From: Planctomycetota bacterium
GTDB lineage: Bacteria > Planctomycetota > UBA1135
NCBI GenBank assembly: GCA_018671175.1
Contig: JABHIE010000014.1
Span: 1-45,022 of the forward strand
Reading direction: 5' to 3'
DNA length: 45,022 nucleotides
Shown here: positions 18,241 through 26,715 of the stretch, in pieces
Position numbering within the stretch: the stretch's first letter is position 1
Layout: each line of letters opens with the position of its first letter
Position numbers and translations under genes: made by a program
The notes under the pieces: generated by a model
The model's input: only the letters and a program-made list of their open reading frames with translations
What the model was told of the DNA's origin: nothing
Database searches by the model: none

Positions 18241-18972
18241 TTAAGCCAGCTCGAAGCGTTTGCCTAGGTATACCTTGCGGACTTGCTCATCTTGCACAAG
18301 CTCGGTCGCTGTGCCGGTCGCAAGAACTTTACCGGCCGCCAAAATGTATGCCCGGTCAGTAATATGCAAGGTTTCGCGGACATTATGGTCAGTCAGCAAA
18401 ATGGCAATGCCTTTTTCACGCAGAGTGGCCAAAATCGCTTGGATTTCTTCCACGGCGATTGGGTCAACCCCACTGAAAGGCTCATCGAGCAGAATCAGTC
18501 GTGGTTCCGTTGCCAAAGTGCGGGCAATTTCAAGACGGCGGCGCTCACCACCTGAAAGAACCTCACCCATGCTTTCGGCAATGTGAGTGAGCCCAAATTC
18601 TTCGAGTAGCTCATCTGCCTTAGTGGAGCGTTTTGATTTATCACGCTCGCGCATCTCAAGAATGGCAAGGAGATTATTGCGCACCGATAAGCGCCGAAAA
18701 ACCGATGGCTCTTGAGATAAGTAGCCCAGGCCTAAACGCGCTCGCTTGTAAATCGGAAGGCGCGTGACCTCTTTGTGGGCAAAACGAATCACGCCTGCAT
18801 CAGGCTTGACCATGCCCATGCACATGCGGAATGTCGTGGTCTTGCCCGCACCATTTGGGCCAAGCAAACCCACAATTTCACCTGGCGCAACATGTAGCGC
18901 TACATCATCAACTACGCGGCGACCTTTGTAGGCTTTTTGCAGGCCTTCGGTTGAGAGGAGGGTGTCGTCCAT
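18241..18972 (-). CDS. lptB: LPS export ABC transporter ATP-binding protein LptB
   Basis: 243 residues. Walker A is GPNGAGKTT (about 38-46), the Q-loop region has LSQEPSVFRRLSVRNNL, the signature is LSGGERRRLEIAR near 138, and Walker B is LILLDEPFSGVDPIAV, whose FSGVDPIAV is diagnostic of LptB. The H-loop is LLTDHNVRETL. LptB drives LptFG to extract LPS from the inner membrane and push it across the periplasm. Its presence implies an LPS-type outer membrane. LptF, LptG, LptA and LptC are not in the window. It follows lepB after a 29-nt gap. Confidence 0.96.
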   Translation of the reverse strand: MDDTLLSTEGLQKAYKGRRVVDDVALHVAPGEIVGLLGPNGAGKTTTFRMCMGMVKPDAGVIRFAHKEVTRLPIYKRARLGLGYLSQEPSVFRRLSVRNNLLAILEMRERDKSKRSTKADELLEEFGLTHIAESMGEVLSGGERRRLEIARTLATEPRLILLDEPFSGVDPIAVEEIQAILATLREKGIAILLTDHNVRETLHITDRAYILAAGKVLATGTATELVQDEQVRKVYLGKRFELA

Positions 18973-19001
18973 GATGGGTGAGTTTTAGGGTGAAAGTGAA
19001 A

Positions 19002-20414
19002 TTAATGAACCAGCCCAATGCGCGCAATCGGCGCCATCGGTGGAATAGGCAGGAAAACGGCCAAGGCCTTACCCAAAATATAGCCGCGTGGCACAGTGGA
19101 AACGGGCACTCGCGTGTCTTGAGCTTGCGCTAGATCATCAAGGTCGAATGTATGCAAATTGCCAAACTCGTCGCGGAAAGTCATTAGTGAGCGAGCGCTA
19201 TTCCAGCGCGGGTTGTCGAAAAATGGGTCAGAGCCGTGGCGTAAAGAATCACCGCGCAAAACGGTGTCATCGAAAGTCAGCTGACGAGCCGTCCAGTCGC
19301 GGCTATCGAGCGAGTTTTGCGTATTGTCGCCCATCATGAAATACTCGCCCTTTGGAATAGTGAAAAGCGGAGTGCCGCCATTTAGGGGTGAGATGTAGTG
19401 GATGTCTCGCCAGATTTCACCTGGCTGCAATTGCCACCCACCAGAACTGCTGTGGATGCGCATGCCATTACGCGTAACTGATTTTGCAGGCAAATCTAAA
19501 TCGGTGTCGAAAAGGAAATCACCATCATTGATGTCAAGCCGGATGTGGTGATCCCAGAAAGCCAGATCAATCTCAATCTCTTTGCCAATTTCAAAACCCC
19601 AATCAGATTCGGCCAAAATGGTGTCGCCAGAGCGTAAAACCCATTGGGCTGCTGCTGCGTCAAAGGCCAAAGTCAGGCCGTAATGGCCGTAATCAAGCTC
19701 AAAGGCTAAATCGCCTGCGCCCGCCAAAGGCGTGAATCGAAAAGTTGCTCGTAGGTCACTGACAGGGTGCCTCGATCGACCACCGGCACCTGCAACAGGG
19801 ATTTGCATGGCAACCTTGTCGGGGTATCCGTGGCGATATTCGTCGCGAATTGTGGCTCGAGTCTCAATCGAGCAACGGCCGGTCAAGTCAAGTAAGCCCG
19901 CTTCGTCGCGGGTGAATTGACCCACGGTATGCCAACCCGACCATTGAGCGGGCTCGACGGTTGCGCTGGGGTAGACCCGCTTCCAGAGATGCTGTTGCAC
20001 GGACCATGGCTTGCGCTGAATCTTGAAGTCGCCTTGAGCTATCGAATCACGCGCCCAAATATCGCCCTGCTGCACCCACAATTCTTCGCCAGGCATGCCA
20101 ACGAGGCGTTTTACATAATTATTGGATGTCGCCAGAGGGTAGCGAAAAACACAGACTTCCCAGCGCTCAGGGTCGCGAGTCAAGAAGAGCGTCTTGTCAA
20201 CCAAGACGCGATCATGGATGCCCGAAGTGGTCGCTTGACCCGTGCGGGCATCCAATAAATCGCAACCCATAAGAGTGGGCTGCATCGACCCAGTTGGGAT
20301 TTCGTAGGCCTCTAGAGCAAAAACTTTGAGCCCCAACGCCATAACGATGGCGAAGAGAATCATCTCAATCTGGTCACGGATTGGATGAGTGGCCTTTTCT
20401 TTTGTCTTGCCCAT
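19002..20414 (-). CDS. lepB: signal peptidase I with a large insertion domain
   Basis: 470 residues, about twice the minimal size. It cleaves signal peptides of secreted proteins. One N-terminal membrane segment (about 16-33) is followed by box B with the nucleophile Ser43 (IPTGSMQPT) and box D with the general base Lys102 (NNYVKRLVGMPGEELW). Box E (GDNTQNSLDSRDW, about 362-374) is separated from box D by some 230 residues. Part of this insertion (about 222-305) is beta-rich, with LRATFRFTPL and LAFELDYGHYGLTL, and looks like a LamG/concanavalin-like sandwich. The rest contains no recognised domain. The catalytic dyad is intact. The start overlaps the preceding lipoprotein gene by 41 nt. Confidence 0.93.
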   Translation of the reverse strand: MGKTKEKATHPIRDQIEMILFAIVMALGLKVFALEAYEIPTGSMQPTLMGCDLLDARTGQATTSGIHDRVLVDKTLFLTRDPERWEVCVFRYPLATSNNYVKRLVGMPGEELWVQQGDIWARDSIAQGDFKIQRKPWSVQQHLWKRVYPSATVEPAQWSGWHTVGQFTRDEAGLLDLTGRCSIETRATIRDEYRHGYPDKVAMQIPVAGAGGRSRHPVSDLRATFRFTPLAGAGDLAFELDYGHYGLTLAFDAAAAQWVLRSGDTILAESDWGFEIGKEIEIDLAFWDHHIRLDINDGDFLFDTDLDLPAKSVTRNGMRIHSSSGGWQLQPGEIWRDIHYISPLNGGTPLFTIPKGEYFMMGDNTQNSLDSRDWTARQLTFDDTVLRGDSLRHGSDPFFDNPRWNSARSLMTFRDEFGNLHTFDLDDLAQAQDTRVPVSTVPRGYILGKALAVFLPIPPMAPIARIGLVH

Positions 20415-20841
20415 AAGCCCAAGATTTTACGCTTGCGGGCAATTCAATGACAGTTGAGCCTGCGCTGCCGTCTGTGCAGGCCCAATCTACAAAGAGCTTG
20501 GGGCTCAGGGTGTCGAAAAGAGCATCAACAGGCATACCAACCTCAGCCCAGGATGAGGGTGGGTGGTGCACGGCCGAATAGTTGTAAAGCGACTCACTCT
20601 TTTGCATGACATTGTCGGCATTTTGGTCATCAAAAACGGTACATGAAAGAGATTGAATCAAGGCACCATCTTGCATGGACTCGTAGCGGAAGATCCAATC
20701 TTGGCCTAACGCCGTTGTTTCAGGTAGAAGGATTTGCAGATCAAGAGGATTTGTGGCATGAGTTACCGCAGGGGTGGAAGAGCACGAGCCTGCTGCGAAA
20801 AGCAGCAGGCTCGAAAAAAGAATGTTGTGAAGCGTTTTCAA
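20374..20841 (-). CDS. putative lipoprotein, function unknown
   Basis: 155 residues from TTG 20841. The signal peptide ends in AAGSCSS, a fair lipobox with Cys20, so it is probably a lipoprotein. The mature part is about 135 residues, beta-rich (DWIFRYESMQDGALIQSLSCTVFDD) with two further cysteines. It ends with a basic tail (GQDKRKGH) that is encoded where the frame overlaps lepB by 41 nt. I do not recognise a family. It is the third of three consecutive exported unknowns that lead into lepB and lptB. Confidence 0.7.
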   Translation of the reverse strand: MKTLHNILFSSLLLFAAGSCSSTPAVTHATNPLDLQILLPETTALGQDWIFRYESMQDGALIQSLSCTVFDDQNADNVMQKSESLYNYSAVHHPPSSWAEVGMPVDALFDTLSPKLFVDWACTDGSAGSTVIELPASVKSWAYGQDKRKGHSSNP

Positions 20842-20850
20842 TCGTTTGAC

Positions 20851-21315
20851 CTAGAAAAAAGTGGCGGTAAAAGAATGAGTGAATAGTAAGCGAGATTGGT
20901 GGTAAACATCGATGAGCACTTCATTTGTTTGAAGGGCGCCCAAGACTGAATGAGGCACATCACCTGTAAGTCCGCCGCGGCCATCGGGGTGCAAAGCGAG
21001 GATGTAATTATCATTTACTCGCACGGTTGCTTTTGTTGGCTCAAGGTCTTCGTAGAGGTAGGTGCAGTTTGGACCGAGGTCGCGGACATCGATGCGGCGT
21101 GAGAAATGCTTGCTTTTGAGTGGGTTGTGCACAACAACACCAATGCCATAGCGATGCACATTGAAAATATGTGCGTCTTTTGCCTGGGCAAAGGTCTTTT
21201 CTTGTGAGGCTTGAGATAATGAAGAGGCAGCCTGGCTGCTCAAATCGCTAGAAAGGAAGGCGGCAAGCAACAGAGCGCTTAGGCCAATTAGGAATGCTGG
21301 AAGAGATAGTTTCAT
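20851..21315 (-). CDS. exported protein, function unknown
   Basis: 154 residues. A hydrophobic N-terminal segment (about residues 5-24) is followed by a Ser/Gln-rich stretch (SSQAASSLSQASQEK), so it is exported or anchored by its N-terminus. The mature part looks like one beta-sandwich, with VHRYGIGVVVHNPLKSKHFSRR, then DDNYILALHPDGRG-like strands (VNDNYILALHPDGRGG), ending VYHQSRLLFTHSFTATFF. No catalytic motif is seen. It lies 8 nt after the preceding exported protein gene and 9 nt before the lipoprotein gene, within one operon. Confidence 0.7.
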   Translation of the reverse strand: MKLSLPAFLIGLSALLLAAFLSSDLSSQAASSLSQASQEKTFAQAKDAHIFNVHRYGIGVVVHNPLKSKHFSRRIDVRDLGPNCTYLYEDLEPTKATVRVNDNYILALHPDGRGGLTGDVPHSVLGALQTNEVLIDVYHQSRLLFTHSFTATFF

Positions 21316-21323
21316 GTGTTTAC

Positions 21324-21758
21324 TTAGCGAGCGGTTCCTGAAAAGACGCTTTGTTCACCATTGTTTGGTGACAAAGTAATTTTGAGTTCCCAGCTTGCGC
21401 CTGCGCCATTGCCAGAAGTGTTGTTTGAGACATCACCCATGTCGACTTTGGTTGATGGCGGATTGGATGAGACAGATAGAGCGCTAGTCATGATATCGGG
21501 TGGGTCTTGGAAGCCAGCGACACCATCAATGTCATTGAAGGTGGTAAAAGTAAACCCCTCAACTTTTTTTCCGTTTTTACCCGTCACACTGATTTTTTTT
21601 AAGTCGAGTACACCATTTTTGACTGTTATATCAAAGGCTTCGGCCGATAAGTAGTCTGTGCTGACGAAGACTTTGTCTGCGGCAAACCAGTCACAGTCGA
21701 GGCCGCTTAAGGGAATGACGGCCAGTAAAACAGCCATCGGTTTTGTAAGAAAGAGCAT
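21324..21758 (-). CDS. exported protein, function unknown (first gene of lepB operon)
   Basis: 144 residues with a signal peptide (hydrophobic to about residue 22, LSGLDCDW; the Cys there could be a lipidation site but the context is poor). The mature part is a Ser/Thr/Asn-rich beta domain with DLKKISVTGKNGKKVEGFTFTTFNDIDG. It has the strongest ribosome binding site in the window, AGGAGG four bases before the ATG, and a 145-bp leader region containing a hairpin, so it probably begins a transcript of its own. Family not recognised. Confidence 0.7.
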   Translation of the reverse strand: MLFLTKPMAVLLAVIPLSGLDCDWFAADKVFVSTDYLSAEAFDITVKNGVLDLKKISVTGKNGKKVEGFTFTTFNDIDGVAGFQDPPDIMTSALSVSSNPPSTKVDMGDVSNNTSGNGAGASWELKITLSPNNGEQSVFSGTAR

Positions 21759-21778
21759 AGATTCCTCCTATCGCTCAG

Positions 21779-21806
21779 GTTGAAACGGGGGGGATTCCCC
21801 GTCAAC
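21779..21806 (-). promoter_or_regulatory. hairpin in the leader of the lepB operon
   Basis: On the plus strand GTTGA (21779-21783) and CGGGG (21786-21790) pair with CCCCG (21797-21801) and TCAAC (21802-21806), giving 10 bp with a 2-nt bulge and a 6-nt loop. On the minus strand it lies just upstream of the AGGAGG of the first exported gene and downstream of lepA. There is no T tract, so it is more likely a leader structure or an mRNA-stabilising hairpin than a terminator. Confidence 0.45.
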
Positions 21807-21903
21807 GAGCAGACGGTTTCATCGCGAAAAGGTTACACCTCAATCGCAAAGTCTTTTTCACCCCGACCATAAATAGGGCTAAAGCCAAGCAGCGCCCCTC
21901 GGC

Positions 21904-23709
21904 CTAATCCGTACGCAAGACCGCCAAAAACGCCTTTTGAGGCACTTCGACGCTACCGATGGATTTCATCCGCTTCTTGCCTTCTTTTTGCTTTTCTAGC
22001 AATTTACGCTTACGCGTGATATCACCGCCATAACATTTGGCCGTGACATTTTTACTGAGTGCGCTGATCGTTTCGCGCGCCAAAATCTTGCCGCCGACCG
22101 CCGCCTGAAGGGGCACTTTGAATTGGTGTCTCGGAATCTCTTTGCGCAAAACTTGCAACACTGCACGACCACGGCGCTGGGCGTCGTCAGCATGGCAAAT
22201 TACGCTTAAGGCGTCGGCCTCAACTTCATTGACCAAGATGCGCATTTTGACCAAGTTGGCCGCAAAGAAACGCGGCTCGTCAAAATTCATTGTGCCGTAA
22301 CCTTTTGTGCCTGATTTAAGCTTGTCGTAGAAGTCATAAATGACCTCGGCTAGGGGTAAATCCCAGGTCAGCATCACGCGATTTGCCGACAAATGTTCTT
22401 GCTTCAAAAAGACCCCGCGACGCTCAGAACAAAGCGACATAATCGGGCCAATGCAATCGGTAGGTACCAAAATATGCGAGGTGACAATCGGCTCGCGCAC
22501 CTCGTTGTATTGAGTGGGGTCAGGCAAGTCGCCTGGGCGATGGATGTCGCGCGTCGTGCCATCGGTGAGCAGAATTTGATAAGGCACGGTCGGCGCCGTT
22601 TGCACAATATCAATGCCGCTTTCGCGCTCAAGCCGCTCTTGAGCGATTTCCATGTGCAGCAAACCTAAAAAGCCACAGCGGAACCCAAAGCCAAGTGCCT
22701 CAGAAGTTTCAGGCTCAAAAATAATCGACGAATCGTTGAGTTTGAGCGTGTCAAGAGCTGTGCGCAAGTCTTCGAAGTCTTTCGATTGCACGGGGTAAAT
22801 ACCGCACCAAACCATCGGTTGCGGCTCACGATAGCCCGCAAGCACTTCCGCGCGCTCGCCCTTGTTGACTGTGATTGTGTCGCCCACGCGAATATCGCCG
22901 AGCTCTTTGATGTTTGAAATCAAATAACCCACCTCGCCAGGGTGCAACTCGTCGCATGGCTTAGGCTCAGGCGTGTATCGACCCAACTCAAGAACCTCGT
23001 AATTGGCATCTGCGCCAATCATATGCACCAAATCACGCTTGCGGATGATGCCATCAACAATACGCAAATAGACGATAACGCCACGGTATTCATCGTAGGC
23101 CGCGTCAAAAATCAAAGCTCGCAAAGGTGCTTTGGGGTCGCCTTTGGGTGCAGGAATGCGCTCGACAATCTCGTCGATAATGGCCGGTACACCTTTGCCC
23201 GTTTTGGCTGAGCAATGCAGCACGCCTTCACTTTCGAGCAACAAAACATGCTCAAGCTCTTGAGCAATTTCATCGGGACGCGCATGCGGCAAGTCGATCT
23301 TGTTGAAGACGGGCATGACTTCCATGTCTTGTTCGAGAGCCAGCATCGCATTGGCAACCGTTTGCGCTTGGATGCCTTGCGCTGCATCAATCAGCAGCAA
23401 TGCGCCCTCGCAGGCTTGTAGTGATTTCTCGACTTCATAAGCGAAATCAACATGGCCTGGCGTATCAATCAAGTTGAGCAAATAATCTTGCCCCTTGATT
23501 TTGAGCTCAAGAGAAACGGCCGCTGCCTTAATCGTGATGCCGCGCTCACGCTCGAGATCCATGGAGTCGAGCCGCTGCTCTTGTTTTTTGCGGCCATCAC
23601 CTGGAGTGGCAATATCAAGAAACCGGTCGGCAAGCGTGGACTTGCCGTGGTCAATGTGCGCAATAATCGAAAAATTTCGGATGCGCTCAGTCGGGTAGTT
23701 CTTGGGCAT
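21904..23709 (-). CDS. lepA: elongation factor 4 (LepA)
   Basis: 601 residues, full length. GTPase motifs: IIAHIDHGKSTLADRFL (G1), RERGITIKAAAV (G2), LIDTPGHVDF (G3), FNKIDLPHA (G4) and CSAKTG (G5). The family-specific C-terminal domain ends in GDITRKRKLLEKQKEGKKRMK and AFLAVLRTD. LepA is a ribosome-associated GTPase acting in translation, proposed to aid back-translocation or 30S maturation. Its ATG overlaps the rdgB stop (TAATG). It is the last gene of the long housekeeping operon that begins near 30246. Confidence 0.98.
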   Translation of the reverse strand: MPKNYPTERIRNFSIIAHIDHGKSTLADRFLDIATPGDGRKKQEQRLDSMDLERERGITIKAAAVSLELKIKGQDYLLNLIDTPGHVDFAYEVEKSLQACEGALLLIDAAQGIQAQTVANAMLALEQDMEVMPVFNKIDLPHARPDEIAQELEHVLLLESEGVLHCSAKTGKGVPAIIDEIVERIPAPKGDPKAPLRALIFDAAYDEYRGVIVYLRIVDGIIRKRDLVHMIGADANYEVLELGRYTPEPKPCDELHPGEVGYLISNIKELGDIRVGDTITVNKGERAEVLAGYREPQPMVWCGIYPVQSKDFEDLRTALDTLKLNDSSIIFEPETSEALGFGFRCGFLGLLHMEIAQERLERESGIDIVQTAPTVPYQILLTDGTTRDIHRPGDLPDPTQYNEVREPIVTSHILVPTDCIGPIMSLCSERRGVFLKQEHLSANRVMLTWDLPLAEVIYDFYDKLKSGTKGYGTMNFDEPRFFAANLVKMRILVNEVEADALSVICHADDAQRRGRAVLQVLRKEIPRHQFKVPLQAAVGGKILARETISALSKNVTAKCYGGDITRKRKLLEKQKEGKKRMKSIGSVEVPQKAFLAVLRTD

Positions 23710-24347
23710 TAGAGGACGGATTCAAGCAAGACTTGCAGGCGGGCCATGGCTTGACCGCGGTGGCTAATTGCGGCTTTTTCAGCTGCAGAAAGGCGGGCAA
23801 AGGTCTTGCCGGACCCCTCATGATAAAAGAGCGGGTCGTATCCGAAACCGTCTTCTCCGTCGGGCTCGGTCAGGATGCACCCTGCAACAAGTCCTTCGAC
23901 CGCAAAAAGCGGCTGTTTGGAATCGGCAACGGCAATCACGCACTTAAATGCGGCCTCACGCTCGCCTTCGCCCAAAAACTGCATGGCTTCAAGGAGCTTG
24001 TTGTTGTTAGCTAAATCGCGCGCGTGCGCAGGTAAATCGTGGCACTCTCCCGCGTAACGAGCAGAATGCACACCTGGAGCACCTTCGAGGGCGTCAACCA
24101 TTAAGCCTGAATCGTCAGCCAACGCCCAAATGCCTTCGCCCAATTGCTCGGCGGCGGCTTCTGCAAAGGCCCTTGCTTTTTTCATGGCGTTATCGACAAA
24201 GCTGTCTTTGTCTTCATCGACTTCTGGCAGGCCGTCGGGCAAATCGGCTGGGGTCAAAATCTCAATGGGCAATGTCGCGCTCAACGCAGCCAATTCGGCC
24301 AACTTTTTCTTGTTGCCGGAGCCCACCAAGATTTTTTGTTTGCCCAT
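23709..24347 (-). CDS. rdgB: non-canonical purine NTP pyrophosphatase (RdgB/HAM1)
   Basis: 212 residues from ATG 24347, which overlaps the rph stop (TGATG); an upstream in-frame extension lies inside rph and is rejected. Family motifs: ILVGSGNKKKLAELAAL at the N-terminus, FVDNAMKKARAFAEAA, WALADDSGLMVDALEGAPGVHSARYAG and EDGFGYDPLFYHEGSGKTFA, followed by KAAISHRGQAM. It hydrolyses dITP, ITP and XTP to the monophosphates, keeping deaminated purines out of DNA and RNA. The rph-rdgB pairing is widespread in bacteria. Confidence 0.97.
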   Translation of the reverse strand: MGKQKILVGSGNKKKLAELAALSATLPIEILTPADLPDGLPEVDEDKDSFVDNAMKKARAFAEAAAEQLGEGIWALADDSGLMVDALEGAPGVHSARYAGECHDLPAHARDLANNNKLLEAMQFLGEGEREAAFKCVIAVADSKQPLFAVEGLVAGCILTEPDGEDGFGYDPLFYHEGSGKTFARLSAAEKAAISHRGQAMARLQVLLESVL

Positions 24348-25072
24348 CAGACTTCGAGGCCGGCGGCTGCCAATTCTTGCATTGTTACGCACATTGAGCC
24401 TGTGCCTGCAAGGCCCAAGTCAAGTAGCTGATCGTGCATTTCCCGCGAAAACGGCGCACCTTCGGCTGTGCCTTGCACTTCGATAATTTTGCCGTCAGCG
24501 GTTGCGATGATGTTCATGTCGACATCAGCGGCAAAATCTTCGCCATAATCGAGATCAAGCACGGCCGCGTCATCAACGACACCCACGCTAATTGCTGAAA
24601 TCCAGTGGCGAATACCGGCTCGTTTGAGTTGGCCGCGGCTTTCGAGCACTTGCAGAGCGTCGTGAATGGCCATCATGCCGCCCGTGATGCTCGCACATCG
24701 CGTGCCACCGTCGGCCTGCAAAACATCGCAATCAACATGAATCGTAAATTCAGGGAAGGCCGAAAGATCAACGGCAGCCCGCAAACTGCGCCCAATCAGT
24801 CGCTGAATTTCAACGGAGCGGCCATCGCGTTTATTGTGCTCTCTTGCTTTGCGCCCATCAACAGAGCCCGGCAACATCGCGTATTCAGCGGTTAGCCAGC
24901 CTTCGCCTTTGCTGCGCATCCAGCGAGGGACGCCCGGCAAAACGCTAGCCGTGCACAAAACGCGCGTGCGGCCAGCTGAAACCAAAACAGAGCCTTCGGC
25001 GTTTTCTGTGAAACCGCGGTGAAAGTTGAGGGTGCGGAGCTCGTCCGCATTGCGTCCATTGAAGCGTGTCAT
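24347..25072 (-). CDS. rph: ribonuclease PH
   Basis: 241 residues, standard. Motifs: FTENAEGSVLVSAGRTRVLCTASV, EYAMLPGSVDGRKAREHNKRDGRSVEIQRLIGRSLRAAVD, and DCDVLQADGGTRCASITGG, then DLDYGEDFAADVDMNIIATADGKIIEVQGTAEGAPF. All phosphorolytic-site residues appear intact. RNase PH trims the 3' ends of tRNA precursors using phosphate. It begins 10 nt after birA. TAAAAT sits 7 nt before its ATG, so an internal promoter is possible. Confidence 0.98.
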   Translation of the reverse strand: MTRFNGRNADELRTLNFHRGFTENAEGSVLVSAGRTRVLCTASVLPGVPRWMRSKGEGWLTAEYAMLPGSVDGRKAREHNKRDGRSVEIQRLIGRSLRAAVDLSAFPEFTIHVDCDVLQADGGTRCASITGGMMAIHDALQVLESRGQLKRAGIRHWISAISVGVVDDAAVLDLDYGEDFAADVDMNIIATADGKIIEVQGTAEGAPFSREMHDQLLDLGLAGTGSMCVTMQELAAAGLEV

Positions 25073-25082
25073 GGCGCGGATT

Positions 25083-25874
25083 TTAACCCCTGAGGCGCTC
25101 TAATGAACTCAACCATGCCAAAGGTAAATCATTTTGCGTATTTTGCGCGCGGATGGTGAGGCCATCTTGGAATGAAAAAGCCTGGAGAAGCCCAACCGTT
25201 TCGGTGCGAGGGTCGCGTACGCCATGCGGCGCCCATGCGCGCAGGCGCTTGAGCATTTCAGCTTCGAGGGCGGATGGGCCGGCGTGTTGGAACATACGCA
25301 ATCGCCGCTCAAGGCCAATTAACAACCCAGCCAAGAGCAAAGTGCGATCGACTCGCCCCGTTGGGGCGTGGCGGTCAATGCAGCTGGCTTCATAGGCCAA
25401 AGCTTGCGGGGGTGGTGCAGCGTGGACATTGATGCCGATGCCGATAATGGCGAAGTGGTCAATTTGGGCGGGCATTTCGCAGAGAAGACCAGCGATTTTG
25501 GCTTGGCCGATGAGCACATCATTTGGCCACTTCATGGCGACGGGGGCGGCGACCGTGCGTTCAACCACATCGGTCAGGGCGCAAGCGGCGAGTAGGCCTA
25601 AGGCCTCGACCGGCTGAGGAAGTGGCGTGGCGAGGCCAATGGAGAGGGCAAGATTTGCGTGCGGCGGGCCTGTCCACCAATCTCGCGATCGCCGCCCCCG
25701 GCCGGATGTTTGCTCTTCGGCCAAGACAAGGAGCCCATCTGTTGCGGCCGAACCCTTGGATGCCGCCATTTGCTTAACGATGTCGCTCGTACTGGGGCAG
25801 GAAGCTTCGATGCGGACTTGGCGAGCAAGGCGTCTCCGCGCGGGGAGCATCCGCTGGAGTCGAGCCAAATCCAT
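25083..25874 (-). CDS. birA: biotin-[acetyl-CoA-carboxylase] ligase
   Basis: 263 residues from ATG 25874, two bases after the sigma-factor stop; the frame extends 26 codons upstream into the sigma gene, which I reject. Catalytic features: EEQTSGRGRRSRDW (biotinyl-AMP loop, GRGRxxRxW), KWPNDVLIG and GLLCEM, then IIGIGINVH. The N-terminal helix-turn-helix of E. coli BirA is absent, so it should be a plain ligase without repressor function. It attaches biotin to the acetyl-CoA carboxylase carrier protein. The C-terminal domain is longer than the minimum. Confidence 0.94.
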   Translation of the reverse strand: MDLARLQRMLPARRRLARQVRIEASCPSTSDIVKQMAASKGSAATDGLLVLAEEQTSGRGRRSRDWWTGPPHANLALSIGLATPLPQPVEALGLLAACALTDVVERTVAAPVAMKWPNDVLIGQAKIAGLLCEMPAQIDHFAIIGIGINVHAAPPPQALAYEASCIDRHAPTGRVDRTLLLAGLLIGLERRLRMFQHAGPSALEAEMLKRLRAWAPHGVRDPRTETVGLLQAFSFQDGLTIRAQNTQNDLPLAWLSSLERLRG

Positions 25875-25876
25875 GA

Positions 25877-26683
25877 TTAGCCCGTGTAGTCGTTTTCGCT
25901 GCCCGAAAGGCGTTCGCGGAGGCGTTTTAAGACCACACTGCGGATTTGGCAAACGCGCGATTCGGTGATGTGGAGTCGCTCACCAATCTCGCGGAGATTG
26001 AGGTCTTCGATATAAAACAACTGCAAAACCATGCGCTCTTTGTCGCTGAGTGATTTTGTGATGACATCCATTAAGTCGGCGTGATCGATGCAGGAGAAAG
26101 GGTCGGCGTTGGGAGCTGAGCCGAGGGTGTCCATTTGCGGAGTGGCCTCGTCGCCTGTGGACGGCTTGCGATCGGACAAGCTGTTCATGGATTTGAGGCT
26201 GCCGTGGTGGGCGACATCTTTCTCTTTGAGGTCTAGCGCGGCGGCGATTTCTTTATCGCTTGGCTCGCGGCCGGACCGCTCTAAAAACTCATCGCGAAGC
26301 GCTTGGATGGCACGAGCGCGCCGTCTAGCCAAACGCGGAACCCAGTCTTGCGTGCGTAAGGAATCGAGAATAGAGCCCCGAATACGGGTGGAACAGTAGG
26401 TTTTGAATTTAATGCCACGGTCAGCATCGAATTTGTTGAGGGCGTCCATGAGGCCGAAATTGCCCTCTTGCATGAGGTCGTCGACGCTAACCGAGCGTGG
26501 GAGGTTGACGGCCATGCGCTCGGCGAGGAAGCGCACCAATGGCTGGTGCCTCTCAACCAATTGCGAATGAAAATCATGCGCTTCGTCTTCACGCCCCGAT
26601 TCGGCAGCCGAACGCCACAAACGCCACAAATCTGTGGTCGTGATGGGGGGCGTTTCGTCGGGGGCGAGGGATTCCGTAACCAT
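25877..26683 (-). CDS. RNA polymerase sigma factor, FliA/WhiG type
   Basis: 268 residues. Region 2 is clear: HQPLVRFLAERMAV, DDLMQEGNFGLMDALNKFD and IKFKTYCSTRIRGSILDSLR, with DWVPRLARR following as in FliA/WhiG. Region 3 is GREPSDKEIAAALDL, and region 4 ends in LREIGERLHITESRVCQIRS. An insert between regions 3 and 4 is Ser/Thr-rich (SLSDRKPSTGDEATPQM). It redirects RNA polymerase to a specific promoter set, in other bacteria late flagellar or sporulation genes. No flagellar gene is in the window. It sits in a housekeeping operon between apt (32-nt gap) and birA (2-nt gap). No anti-sigma gene is adjacent. Confidence 0.92.
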   Translation of the reverse strand: MVTESLAPDETPPITTTDLWRLWRSAAESGREDEAHDFHSQLVERHQPLVRFLAERMAVNLPRSVSVDDLMQEGNFGLMDALNKFDADRGIKFKTYCSTRIRGSILDSLRTQDWVPRLARRRARAIQALRDEFLERSGREPSDKEIAAALDLKEKDVAHHGSLKSMNSLSDRKPSTGDEATPQMDTLGSAPNADPFSCIDHADLMDVITKSLSDKERMVLQLFYIEDLNLREIGERLHITESRVCQIRSVVLKRLRERLSGSENDYTG

Positions 26684-26715
26684 GGAGGGTGCTGCGATTC
26701 TAACGGCGACGAGGC

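Noticed and set aside
24348-24392. N-terminal extension of RdgB
   Set aside because: It lies inside rph and family members start at the MGKQKILVGSGN-type motif; the TGATG overlap at 24347 supports the shorter form.
25875-25952. N-terminal extension of the biotin ligase
   Set aside because: It lies inside the sigma-factor gene in another frame; ATG 25874 sits two bases after that gene's stop.
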